A stretch of 64,000 bases of DNA, from positions 2,852,001-2,916,000 of the forward strand of contig NC_085924.1 in assembly GCF_035222485.1 (NCBI RefSeq), in the 5' to 3' direction. The translations under genes were made by a program, and so were the position numbers. The notes beneath the pieces are model-generated. The model had not been told where the DNA came from. It was given only the letters and a program-made list of their open reading frames with translations, and did no database searches. This stretch comes from Podospora pseudoanserina (Eukaryota > Ascomycota > Sordariomycetes > Sordariales > Podosporaceae). The stretch's first letter is position 1. The number at the start of each line of letters is the position of its first letter. Below are positions 20,455 through 29,978 of this stretch, piece by piece.

Positions 20455-22200
20455 ATGGCATGCCGGAAAAGCGCTCGCATTGCAGCACAAGAGCCAAAAC
20501 CGCCAAACCAGTACGGGCCACACAATGGTGATTCAGACGACGCCGCTGGGCTGATGTCAGCTTCTCAACCCTCATCGCCGGATTCCGCATCCTCTGCATC
20601 CGACCCAGATCCTGAACCTCGACCGGCAAAGCGCCGCAAGGTGACAAAACATACCCCAAACACGACAAGATCACAGACAAAATACTCCAAATCCAACTCC
20701 CTTTCTCTCGTCCAGTCTATCTTTACTTCAGCACCCCACGATGGCCGCGCCCTTCCTCTCCGCCCACACCGGCCCTCCTATCACCAACCCCTCCTCCTAT
20801 CCTCGCCATCCGTCCAAGCCTCCCTCCTGAAGTGGTTTCAAAAAGAACAAACGACCCGCCTCATGCCGTGGCGCAAACCCTTCCTCACGAACCCCTCCCG
20901 TGCCGACCTTTCCCGTCGAGCCTACGAAGTCTGGATCTCCGAGATTATGCTCCAACAAACTCGCGTTGCGACGGTAATAGCATATTGGAACAAGTGGATG
21001 ACAAAGTGGCCCACGATCGAAGACCTAGCACAGGCAACAGAGGCACAGGTGGTCAATATGTGGACTGGGCTGGGGTATTACTCTCGGGCGAGGAGGATAC
21101 ACGCCGGGGCACAAAAGGTTGTCGCCGAGATGCAGGGGCTGCTGCCGGATACTGTGGAGGGGCTTATGAAGCATGTTCCCGGAGTGGGGAGGTATACTGC
21201 TGGGGCGATATCAGCTATTGTGTTTGGCGAGGCGGAACCGATGGTCGATGGGAATGTTATGAGGGTGTTGTCGAGGCAGATGGGACTGATGGGGGATGTG
21301 AAAGGGGACAAGAGGGTGGTAGACGTGCTTTGGGAGGCGGCGGATAGGTTGGTGAAGGTTGTTGCTGAGGCTGATGGGGAAGAGGGCGAGAAGCCGGGGC
21401 TATGGGGACAGGCGTTGATGGAGCTGGGGAGCACGATCTGTACACCAAAGCCCCAATGTGGAAAATGCCCGGTGACGGAAAGTTGTATGGCTTACGCCGA
21501 AGGTTTGGCTCTGGCCCGAGGCCTCAAGCAGGCGGTTCCCGATATTGAGGATGGCATTGCTTGTGTGCTTTGCGAACTTGTGGAGGAAGATGCCATGGAA
21601 GCGAGCTCGCAGGCTACGGAAAAGAAGGGTAGGCAGCAAACCTCCAAGTTCTTCGAGGCGTTCCAAGCAAGTTCCATGAAGGAAAAGGATGTTGCTAGCA
21701 GAACGCCCTCGTCCCAAGAGATTAATATCATCATCTCCCATGCCCAGAGGTTTCCCCTGAAGAAACCGAAGAAGCAGGTCAGAGAGGAAGAAGCTCTTGT
21801 TTGCGCCATTCGTCGCGTATCGGACGGCCAGTACCTCATCAGTCGCCGGCCAGACAAGGGGCTGTTGGCTGGATTGTGGGAGTTTCCCAGCTACATTTTG
21901 CCCGCCTCCAATGACAGCACTACCAAAAGCCGGAAAAAGCAGGCATTGGACTACGCGTCTGGTCTGGTCGAATCAACAGACGGATATCGTGGAGAACTAG
22001 GCACTGTCCCTTGGTTATTTTCACATCTGAGGCTCGCCATGCACGTTCATCTGTTTCAACTGGACGATTCAGACAGAAGCCTCCGAACACTGCCCCTGGG
22101 ATCGAACTATCGATGGGCTTCCAGCGACGAGATTGAATCAGAGTCCATGGGGACTGGTATGAAAAAGTGCTGGTCCTTGATCAAGGCAACCAGAGAGTAG
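20455..22200 (+). CDS. Adenine DNA glycosylase (MutY homologue)
   Basis: Intronless. The start at 20455 ('MACRKSARIAAQEPK') gives 581 aa; an in-frame ATG at 20371 would add 28. A basic, Ser-rich tail (likely nuclear or mitochondrial targeting) precedes the glycosylase domain. Catalytic Glu lies in 'SEIMLQQTRV', the helix-hairpin-helix is 'MKHVPGVGRYTAGA', and catalytic Asp lies in 'PMVDGNVMRV'. The Fe-S motif is 'CTPKPQCGKCPVTESC', spacing C-X5-C-X2-C-X5-C, one residue shorter than the usual C-X6-C-X2-C-X5-C. The C-terminal NUDIX-like domain ('KGLLAGLWEFPSYI') recognises 8-oxoG. It removes A opposite 8-oxoG in base-excision repair. The coding strand is C-rich before about 20950 and G-rich after. 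Confidence 0.93.
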   Translation: MACRKSARIAAQEPKPPNQYGPHNGDSDDAAGLMSASQPSSPDSASSASDPDPEPRPAKRRKVTKHTPNTTRSQTKYSKSNSLSLVQSIFTSAPHDGRALPLRPHRPSYHQPLLLSSPSVQASLLKWFQKEQTTRLMPWRKPFLTNPSRADLSRRAYEVWISEIMLQQTRVATVIAYWNKWMTKWPTIEDLAQATEAQVVNMWTGLGYYSRARRIHAGAQKVVAEMQGLLPDTVEGLMKHVPGVGRYTAGAISAIVFGEAEPMVDGNVMRVLSRQMGLMGDVKGDKRVVDVLWEAADRLVKVVAEADGEEGEKPGLWGQALMELGSTICTPKPQCGKCPVTESCMAYAEGLALARGLKQAVPDIEDGIACVLCELVEEDAMEASSQATEKKGRQQTSKFFEAFQASSMKEKDVASRTPSSQEINIIISHAQRFPLKKPKKQVREEEALVCAIRRVSDGQYLISRRPDKGLLAGLWEFPSYILPASNDSTTKSRKKQALDYASGLVESTDGYRGELGTVPWLFSHLRLAMHVHLFQLDDSDRSLRTLPLGSNYRWASSDEIESESMGTGMKKCWSLIKATRE

Positions 22201-22459
22201 GATCAGCTATGCTGTAGCGATGTGAGGCTTCCCCTGTTCGCATTTGTGCTGCGCCCTCGGACTAGCATCCTGAAGCGCCTAATTGCTGCCCAACCCCGGC
22301 GATGTTTGGTGGGATCCACACGACACATTCGTGGTGCCTAGCAACGCCGCTGGAGAGATGTTCAGCTACAAAACCACACCACGGAAATAAGCCCTCAACC
22401 GGCACCATCGAGTCTCCTGCAACATCAAGACACTTGAGTCGGGACTTTGGAGTAAGAAA

Positions 22460-25400
22460 ATGGACCAACCCAAAGACCGGCGACGCCTCAAGTTGGAGCC
22501 GTCGAAGCTCGGACCCAGCGCCAACAATGATGCGAGCCCCCAAAAGACGCCGGACACAGAAGACAACAAGCCAAAAGAGACCCCGGTATCCGTATCCCAG
22601 CCAGATCTAAGCACACAACACGAAACAGTGGAAAGCGAGGAGTTCAAGCGCCCCAATCTTGGACTTGGACCTTCCCACGAAGCCGAGGTTGAGGAACGTA
22701 GTCTTGAGCGAGAAGCGCAGGAGAAGCAGAGGGATCAACCAGATGACGACAACGAATGCAAAGAAAACCCCATGTCGGATGAAAACCGGGCGTTGATTGA
22801 TGTGTGGATGCAAACCGAAGATGAAGCGAGAGCCGAGGAAGAGGACAACGTGATGACTCGAGACAACTATGAGGCCAACTTTAAGGAAGAAGTGGCGCTA
22901 CACAACCTGTACAATCATCACTATTTCGACGAACAGTGGCTGCTGTACTCGAAAGAGACATCAAAAGACCGCAAAGACGAAGATTGGTTCATTCATTCAC
23001 CAACCGTGCTGGAGGCAACCGACCCGCAGTACCTCTGCGACATGTGCCGACACGTCGACTTCACCGTCCTATTTACGCATCGCGATCTGAAGCCTCAGGG
23101 GAACAACGATCCATCCACTGCTTGCATCGATTTGTATGGACTGTCGAGAGTTCTCAACGAGAAATCTACGTGTTCATTTTGTAACCTGGTGCGAGAAGCC
23201 ATTGAGCAACAATGCACGGCTGAAGAACTCGCAAAGGCGAGGCAGACAAAGGCGGGCAAGATATCAATCGACATTCTTGATGATGGGCCAGATTGCGCCC
23301 TGCGATTGGAGGTTGGCTTCAGCCACTTGGCGACGAAAGTAATTATGCAGAGGATGACATCCGAGGGTGAGCCCTTTGCACTTCAAGGGCTTCCAGTACG
23401 CAAGGACGCCGCAGATATCACACGGCTGTGCAACTGGATCCGCACTTGCGAAGGCAGCCATCCCAAGCTCCACAAGTCCATTCACGCATTCTCGCCCGAA
23501 ATGAAGACGCTGAGAGTCATCGACGTTGATGAAGGCTGTCTCGTGACAGTGCCCACGCCGTGTCGCTATGCTTGCCTTTCCTATGTCTGGGGGAAGAATG
23601 TAGCAAGTCTCGTCCATTTGACACTGGAAACAAAGGCAACCCTCGAAAGCCCAGGAATCTTCAGCAATGGATCAATCGTCATCAGCCAGACCTATCTGGA
23701 CGCCATCAAGGTTACCAGAGATATTGGACTGCGTTACCTGTGGATTGACGCTCTCTGCATTGTGCAAGACGACGATGCTGAAAAGGCAATTATTGTCTCG
23801 CAAATGGCTGCTGTGTATGGCAACGCCGTCATCAACATCGTTGCCTCCACCAACTTCAGCCCTGATGGCGGACTTCCGGGGGTGGGTAGCACGCCACGGG
23901 CACGATCCCAGGTAGTTAAACAAATCCAAGGGCTGTCTGTTGGCGCTGTGTTTCATGACTCCCGTCAGCCATACCACGAGATTGAAGACGCCATCTGGAA
24001 TTCTCGTGCTTGGACATTCCAGGAGCGTCACCTGTCCCAACGCGCCGTGTACTTTACGGCTTCTCAGCTCTATTTTACCTGCCCCCATGGGACTGCGTGC
24101 GAAGACACAGTTCCCAAGTCGACACGGGACCTCAAGCCAACGGTGCCTGTAGATCGGCCAAAGTTTGAAGAAGTCATATACCCCCTAATGTTCTACATTT
24201 GGTCCGACCCGACCCAGACAGAGTTCCCCAACAAGCGCTTCAAGCTAGCTGGTACGGGCACAGGATCTGACACCCTGGTATCTACTCGGGAAGAACTGCC
24301 TACTCCAACCTATAGAGCAATGCCCGTGGCAGCTTACCGGAGTGGTACTCTTCCCATGGAAGGGGAGACGCTCTGGAAGACATATCGGGAGGCTGTCAAC
24401 ATGTACACAAAGCGCAAAATGACGTGGCAGAGCGATGCCATCAACGCATTCCAGGGCGTCACTGATCTCATTTCTCAGGGGGTGAACACCACCTTCTGGT
24501 ACGGCATACCCGAGTTTGCCTTTGATCAGGCTCTCTTGTGGTACCCCCAGGAGCCTCTCACCCGCCGGACCTATTTGGGAGCCGCCCCGTCCTGGAGCTG
24601 GGCTGGATGGGAAGGGCACACAAAGTATCGCGGCCGGGGCTGGCACAATGCCATTGCTGTGGCACCCTTCAACGTCGTCCACTGGCTTACACATCCGTCT
24701 AGTATCGGCACTGTTGTACGGTATCTTGTCGCCCGCGGAGATAGCCCAGAGCGTGTGGCAAAAATTGTTCAGGCAGCCAAAGAGCAGCCTAAATCCCTGA
24801 ATTCCTGGGTTCACGCCTTCTTGTATCAACTGGAGGACCTTGATGACGGTTGGAAGGACGAAAAGGACACCTCGCGCAACGAGCTCTACTTCTCCCATCC
24901 CGCCTACCCGGGCCTCCGCTTTACATACCCCATCAACTTGCCGGGGAAACCGTTGCTACCACGACATTTACCGGACGGGACACTTCCCTTCACCGCTCGC
25001 TCAGTCGAAGCGCGCTTCACCGACATGTCCACAACCGCTCACAAGTCGATGCCTGTCGAAGACGAGTTTCTGCAGATTGGTCTCAACGATGCGGGCAAAT
25101 ATGGGTCAGGCTCTCGCCGACCGTGGGAGTTTGCTGTCTACCATCAAGGATACCGCGCCGGGTTCTTGTCTCTCAACGTCCCCCTTTCGTCCATCGACCG
25201 TGCGTCGGCTTCGTACAGGCTGGTGGCCATGTCAAGAGACATGGTGCCACAAATCGCCCCGCCGCCGTGTGGATGGGACTTTTACTGGAACCTGAACCCA
25301 CGGCGAATGCAGGACAGTGTCTTCTTCGATGAGGAATGGGGACGGCCTGAAGACAGGAGAAAGTGGACGTTGTTTACTGACTCGGAGCCGGGGAGGGGGC

Positions 25401-25603
25401 CAGGCAGGGAGAATGGGGATCCGCGCTGGGACCTCGGGCGGTATGAAACACCGGCTATAAATGATGTGTACAATGTCTTGTTGTTGGAGAACAAGACTGG
25501 CGAGAATGGGGAGTGGTGGGAGGAGAGGATTGGGGTTGGGAAGATTCATGTCGGGGCATTCTGGATAGCAAGGCCCGTTATTGAGAAGTTTGCTCTGAGG
25601 TAG
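22460..25603 (+). CDS. Large HET-domain protein
   Basis: Intronless 1047-aa protein. Residues 1-130 are highly charged, Pro/Glu/Lys-rich and probably disordered. A Cys-bearing segment around 'YLCDMCRHVDFTVLF' and 'STCSFCNLVREAIEQQC' (about 190-250) resembles the CxxC region often found ahead of HET domains. The HET domain starts near residue 368 with 'YACLSYVWGK', then 'LRYLWIDALCIVQDDD' and 'AVYGNAVINIVAST', and 'RAWTFQERHLSQRAVYFT' near 520. The remainder includes 'APSWSWAGWEG', a conserved block in this HET subfamily. No NACHT, WD or ankyrin module is attached. It is likely soluble. The role in incompatibility is inferred from the family only. Confidence 0.92.
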   Translation: MDQPKDRRRLKLEPSKLGPSANNDASPQKTPDTEDNKPKETPVSVSQPDLSTQHETVESEEFKRPNLGLGPSHEAEVEERSLEREAQEKQRDQPDDDNECKENPMSDENRALIDVWMQTEDEARAEEEDNVMTRDNYEANFKEEVALHNLYNHHYFDEQWLLYSKETSKDRKDEDWFIHSPTVLEATDPQYLCDMCRHVDFTVLFTHRDLKPQGNNDPSTACIDLYGLSRVLNEKSTCSFCNLVREAIEQQCTAEELAKARQTKAGKISIDILDDGPDCALRLEVGFSHLATKVIMQRMTSEGEPFALQGLPVRKDAADITRLCNWIRTCEGSHPKLHKSIHAFSPEMKTLRVIDVDEGCLVTVPTPCRYACLSYVWGKNVASLVHLTLETKATLESPGIFSNGSIVISQTYLDAIKVTRDIGLRYLWIDALCIVQDDDAEKAIIVSQMAAVYGNAVINIVASTNFSPDGGLPGVGSTPRARSQVVKQIQGLSVGAVFHDSRQPYHEIEDAIWNSRAWTFQERHLSQRAVYFTASQLYFTCPHGTACEDTVPKSTRDLKPTVPVDRPKFEEVIYPLMFYIWSDPTQTEFPNKRFKLAGTGTGSDTLVSTREELPTPTYRAMPVAAYRSGTLPMEGETLWKTYREAVNMYTKRKMTWQSDAINAFQGVTDLISQGVNTTFWYGIPEFAFDQALLWYPQEPLTRRTYLGAAPSWSWAGWEGHTKYRGRGWHNAIAVAPFNVVHWLTHPSSIGTVVRYLVARGDSPERVAKIVQAAKEQPKSLNSWVHAFLYQLEDLDDGWKDEKDTSRNELYFSHPAYPGLRFTYPINLPGKPLLPRHLPDGTLPFTARSVEARFTDMSTTAHKSMPVEDEFLQIGLNDAGKYGSGSRRPWEFAVYHQGYRAGFLSLNVPLSSIDRASASYRLVAMSRDMVPQIAPPPCGWDFYWNLNPRRMQDSVFFDEEWGRPEDRRKWTLFTDSEPGRGPGRENGDPRWDLGRYETPAINDVYNVLLLENKTGENGEWWEERIGVGKIHVGAFWIARPVIEKFALR

Positions 25604-25841
25604 GGGATATGCCATCATGCTTGTCTCGCCAGTGACCTGGGTCGAGTGCCGCCGCATGGTGGAACCTGCCGAACATTGTTTCGGGATTCCCCGCTCGAGC
25701 ACATGGAGAGTGAGGGGTCGAGATAAGGTTGGAGATAGCTCCCAGAAACATGATAACAAATGAACATATAATTTTCAACATTCCGAACTCAAACTCAGCC
25801 ATCGATTTCATTGTGGCCACAATCTCAAAACACACATCAAG

Positions 25842-26981
25842 ATGTCACCCCCAGAATACCTCCACCTCGCCTCCCCCCTCGGTCCCATTTCCAGGCCCCT
25901 GTTACCCCACCCGCCCCGCGACGCCCTCCCCTCCGAAATCCCCATCATCAACCTCACCCCCTTGTTTTCCGACGACCTCCCCTCCCGTCAGCACCTCGCC
26001 TCCCAAATCCGCCAAGCAGCCACCACGTCAGGGTTTATGTACATCTCCCACCACGGCATCCCCCTCTCCCTCTTCCAAACCGCCCGAAACGCCTCTCTAG
26101 ATTGGTTCCGCTCCCCTCGTGAGGCCAAACTCCCCGCCAACACGAACAACTCCCTCAAAAACAAGGGCGTGGTCGGTTACCGGCCCCGTCAGACACAGCA
26201 CATCAACCCCTGGGAGAGTGTCGATGTTCGAGAGTCGTTCTCATGGCGGTACGATCCCGCCTATGACCCGTTGCATTCCCCGTCGGACTTGGACAACATC
26301 CCGGATGAGGTGAAAAGGTATATTGACCACGATAACGATGGGTTTCCCTGGTCGAGAACACCAAAAGAGTTTTCGGGGCCGGTGATTGAGTTGTATCAGG
26401 CTGTTTTGAAGCTGGGGAGGGAGCTGGTGAGGGTGATGGCTTTGGCGCTTGGGTTGGAGGAGGACGGGTTGGACGGGAGGTTTGAGTTTCCTGATGTTGG
26501 GGTGGCGGTGAATTACTATCCGCCTATTGCTGCAACAAAAGAAGAGGGCAAGGAGAAGGTTAGTATTGGGAGTCATACTGACTTTCAGCTTTTTACGCTG
26601 TTGTATCAGGATAGTGTGGGGGGGTTGCAGGTGTTGGATAGGGAGGGGCAGTGGTTGAATGCGAGGCCGGTGGAGGGGACGTTGGTGGTGAATTTTGGGG
26701 ATTACATGCAGCGGATTACGAACGGGAAGTGGGTGAGTACGGTTCATCGGGTGGTGAATAACTCGGGGAGGGAGAGGTTGAGCATGGCGTTCTTCTGGGG
26801 GTTTGGGCTGCATGAAAGGTGTGGGGTTTTGGATAGTGTATTGGAGGAGGGGGAGGAGAAGAAGTATGATGAGGTTGGGTGTTGGGAGTGGGTGCAGAGA
26901 AGGATTGAGATGATGAGGGAGGTGAAGAAGGGGTTAGGGAATATTACCCCTGAGAAACCCCTGTCAATGCACTCCCAATAA
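25842..26981 (+). CDS. 2-oxoglutarate/Fe(II) dioxygenase (isopenicillin N synthase-like)
   Basis: Intronless 379-aa protein. The N-terminal DIOX_N region contains 'IPIINLTPLF' and 'SGFMYISHHGIPLSLFQ'. The catalytic double-stranded beta-helix has the iron ligands His and Asp in 'IGSHTDFQLFTLLYQD', the distal His in 'STVHRVVNNSGRERLS', and the 2OG-binding Arg-X-Ser ('RLS'). The product is unknown: relatives oxidise small molecules in specialised metabolism, gibberellin-like pathways or thymine salvage. Its last 18 nt overlap the terminal codons of the DUF6594 remnant on the other strand. The coding strand is C-rich up to about 26300 and strongly G-rich afterwards. Confidence 0.92.
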   Translation: MSPPEYLHLASPLGPISRPLLPHPPRDALPSEIPIINLTPLFSDDLPSRQHLASQIRQAATTSGFMYISHHGIPLSLFQTARNASLDWFRSPREAKLPANTNNSLKNKGVVGYRPRQTQHINPWESVDVRESFSWRYDPAYDPLHSPSDLDNIPDEVKRYIDHDNDGFPWSRTPKEFSGPVIELYQAVLKLGRELVRVMALALGLEEDGLDGRFEFPDVGVAVNYYPPIAATKEEGKEKVSIGSHTDFQLFTLLYQDSVGGLQVLDREGQWLNARPVEGTLVVNFGDYMQRITNGKWVSTVHRVVNNSGRERLSMAFFWGFGLHERCGVLDSVLEEGEEKKYDEVGCWEWVQRRIEMMREVKKGLGNITPEKPLSMHSQ

Positions 26982-27960
26982 AGACCACCTCGATAGCGGC
27001 AAATCTGGGCATTTCATGCAGTCATTCACCCTGTGGATTCCCGACACAGGGTCAACATACGTAGCGGTAGCCGCAAAAACCTCTATCCTCTTCGCATCGT
27101 TAAACACGGCAATCACCAGCGTAAGCAGCACCGTAAACCCTGCCGTCACCCCTATTCTCGCATCTGTGCTGTCCAGCCCGTTCAGCACCAGGATTGTCAA
27201 TACCGGCAAGGTAGACGCAAGAACAGTTGTGATGAGACTGCTTGCTTTGCTGATTCGAGAAGGACTATACAAAGTGTGGCCTGTGTCTGTGTCGACAGCC
27301 TGGCCGGTGTTGATGCGACGGCCGAGGAGGTGGCGATAAGTTTTGAGAATCTTCTCAGTGATGAAAGCGGTAAAAGGGTCGGTTTCTTTGACCGGTGCGC
27401 TCAGGCAGAGATATGACGAGGGGTTAGGGTCTGCCCAGGTGAAGGCTTCGTTGGACTGGAGGAAGGAACTGCCGCCTCTGAAGTCGCGTAGCCAGTCTTC
27501 GAGGGCAGAGAGTTAGGAAGGTTGAGGGGAGGGAACGGTGTTCATTTGGTGGACTATCACGCGTCAATGGTGATCTGATGCGTTTGTGACAGCGACCCAC
27601 CTTGGGAGTATGAATTTTTCTGGCGTTCAAGATTAGCATCCTGCCGAGGCAATGGGAAAGATAAACTTTTCGTACTGTACCCTTTCAGCTTCTCTCACAA
27701 CTCCACCATCTTGTGGTACTGCATAGTCTTCTTCTCCCGTGAAAGCTTCATATTCTCAGAAAGTCGCAACGTTGGATCATCCTGGTGGTCAAGCAAACAC
27801 TGATCCCGATACTCTTGCCCTAGCTCAACAACCTCGGCCTGCAGCGATATAGCGCCAAGACATTCGCTTGATCAAATCTTCTTCAGAATAGCAGCCTCAT
27901 TCTCACTCCCTCTCATAAAGGCTGCTAACCTGGGATATCCGGGAGGGAGCGGAGGTTAAA
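26964..27960 (-). pseudogene. DUF6594 membrane protein gene, decayed
   Basis: Reading from 27960 downwards the DUF6594 pattern is clear: 'PLPPGYPRLAAFMRG', 'SLQAEVVELGQEYRDQCLL', 'KTMQYHKMVEL', 'ALEDWLRDFRGGSS', 'TADPFTAFITEKI'-like 'DPFTAFITEKILKTYRHLLG', then three closely spaced hydrophobic segments ('ITTVLASTLPVLTILVLNG', 'IGVTAGFTVLLTLVIAVF', 'VFAATATYV'). Frame is interrupted near 27890 (two nearby shifts, with a stop) and again by a TGA right after 'KMVEL' at about 27694. One intron can still be recognised, ending before 'MLILNARKIHTPK'. No start codon was identified. The C-terminal 102 codons remain open. An intact family member lies at 34.9 kb. The breaks could be sequence errors but are several. 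Confidence 0.65.
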
Positions 27961-28373
27961 AGTCGTGCATGGTGTGTTTGTTTTGAAGAACAAAGAAACC
28001 TGCCTCTGAGAAAAGATGATGCAGGTGTAAATACGGGTTTGAGGGTTGTCTCAGCTGGTGTGGTGGGCCGAAGTGTTGGGTTAGGGGCAAGGGGACCGCC
28101 TCGAGGGCCATATCAGAGGCCCCCCGCCATCCGCGGACCACACAAGAGACCAGTTGAGTCCAGGACCCCATCGACAGAATCCTTCCCGCACTCGCCCGTA
28201 ATGCTTATCCTCGATGAACTGTGGTTATGTAAAGCCTTGCCGCTCATGCTAACGTTGATTGGGTGGTGATGGATGGATGATAGGCATCCTGGTTACACTT
28301 GAGATTGATGATGGCAAGGTAAAACAAGATAAAGTCTTCTCATGTTCCACATGGTGTTTCGTTTTCGACTTTA
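27961..28373. other. Intergenic, no gene seen
   Basis: Any N-terminal leftovers of the DUF6594 gene should lie here, but I find none. No RNA gene or repeat was noticed. Confidence 0.4.
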
Positions 28374-28855
28374 TTGCGGTGCCCGATTAACCAATACATC
28401 ACCTCCACCAACATACCCCAAGAAGACCAATTCTGGCTCATCAGTCCCATCACTCTAGTCCTGTTGGTCTCCTCCATCATCACCCTCATGACAATATTCG
28501 TCGCAATGGTCGCCTTACTTGCCGACTTTGCCCAAAAGGTAAAGCGAGCCGAATCCTACTTTCAGGCACAGCAGACCGAGTTTTCTGTTTTGCAGCGCGT
28601 TCTACGAGAATGCGAGCACATTCTTGACCGACCCGTTGACGCTCCAGACCATGTTTGGAGGCCTTGGAGACCTGCCGACGCCAAAGGGCAAGTTATGATG
28701 AGCACTCTTTCAAGCTACAACGGAACTCTAACAAGCTGAAGAGATTCCCAATGGGTCAGAATTTGCGAATCTATTACAATCAGACCGAGCTGGACAAGTC
28801 TCTGGCCGCATATAAGGGAAGTGTATTGCTTCTGAGAGACTTGTGCTCTAAGTGA
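28374..28855 (+). pseudogene. Membrane/coiled-coil fragment, STAND N-terminus-like
   Basis: One frame gives a hydrophobic segment ('ITLVLLVSSIITLMTIFVAM') followed by an amphipathic helix ('FAQKVKRAESYFQAQQTEF', 'VLQRVLRECEHILDRPV'). The coding signal then moves to another frame at about 28655 ('RRQRASYDEHSFKLQRNSNK', 'AAYKGSVLLLRDLCSK'). The helical pattern with a late 'LxLLRDLCS' block recalls N-terminal domains of fungal STAND-like proteins, but the match is from memory and weak. It may form one broken gene with the retropepsin-like remnant downstream. Confidence 0.4.
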
Positions 28856-29018
28856 ACAGGAAGCCAAGTCACCGGGGAATAGCAGTGAAACTTTCTGATA
28901 AGCCACTTGACAGAATTAAGCTTCGACAGCAGCTGGTTGAAATGAGGTAAATACAGGCAAGACTCTACCAAAAGTATACATAGAAATTTGAGTTTCCAAC
29001 ACGCCACACAGCGCCGCC

Positions 29019-29757
29019 ATGGCAAAACTATCAGCCCTAGCAATTCCAGACCTCGGGCAGAATGACTCCGATTCTGCATACCAAGCATCCCTAGACGATG
29101 ATCCAGCCCCTCTGATGTCCGGCGCACATACCACCAAGAACCCAGACAGTCTTGCACTCGTTCATCAGACCAACCACTTGAAACTCGTCGAACAAGTGTG
29201 GACAAGAGGCTTCGGCCAGCTCTCCCAAGAGAAATACAACATTGATGCTGCCCATCTGAATCATAATCGACCAGCCCCACGCCAAACATCCTGGACAAGC
29301 ATTCAAGTACTATCCCGCCAGAGTCAAATTAGACAGCGCATCCGACCTCGACTTGGTTTCCGTCTCCTATCTCCGCTAAGCCAATGCACTAAAGCACGTC
29401 ACTCTTGTGCCCATTCCAAAAGACGCCCAGATTGCCATCAGGGGTGTAGGTAACGGCTCACTGACCCCAACCCATAGGGTTTTACTCAACTGGTGCGGGC
29501 ATGGAGAGAGCAAGATACACGAGGGTTGGTTTGACCTGGTCGATTTCCCAGACATTGACATTTTGTTGGGGACGGCATCGTTGGAGAAGGTTGCTGTTAC
29601 AAGAGTGGCGCGTGCTTGGCCGATTATTGGGAGGACGAAGCTCAAGGCGATATCCGAGAGAGAGTATGCTCAGGAGGAAGAGAGTTTGGCACGAGCGAGG
29701 GAGACCAAATTGCCGAGTCTGAGAGTAAACGGGCGGAGAGGAGGAGGGATCAACTAG
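29019..29757 (+). pseudogene. Broken retropepsin-like (clan AA) remnant
   Basis: The region encodes, in more than one frame, parts of a retropepsin-like fold: a segment near 29300 with the hydrophobic strand of the active-site loop, and 'HEGWFDLVDFPDIDILLGTA' near 29515, the typical closing strand pair of such domains in fungal proteins. It is not intact, with at least one break. I see no reverse transcriptase, integrase or long terminal repeats nearby, so a decayed host gene is likelier than a retroelement. Age cannot be judged from one copy. Confidence 0.5.
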
Positions 29758-29978
29758 CGTTGGGGCGGGCAGATACAATTGTTTCTGATGAAATTAGCAC
29801 CCATCAGAAAAGGCACGATGTAGATTTAGAGTTGAAGAATTACAGTGTCGACACTTAGACGCTGTCACGGCTGTTCATTACAAGTAGCGCTCCTTCTTCA
29901 ATACACACAAACATAATACCCCTTTTTTGCCCCTCGACCAGCTTTTCCCCTATCTAGTGTCTTTGCCCCCTCCAGATA

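Noticed and set aside
28374-29757. LTR retrotransposon
   Set aside because: Only a retropepsin-like remnant is seen; no reverse transcriptase, integrase, gag zinc knuckle or flanking long repeats were found.
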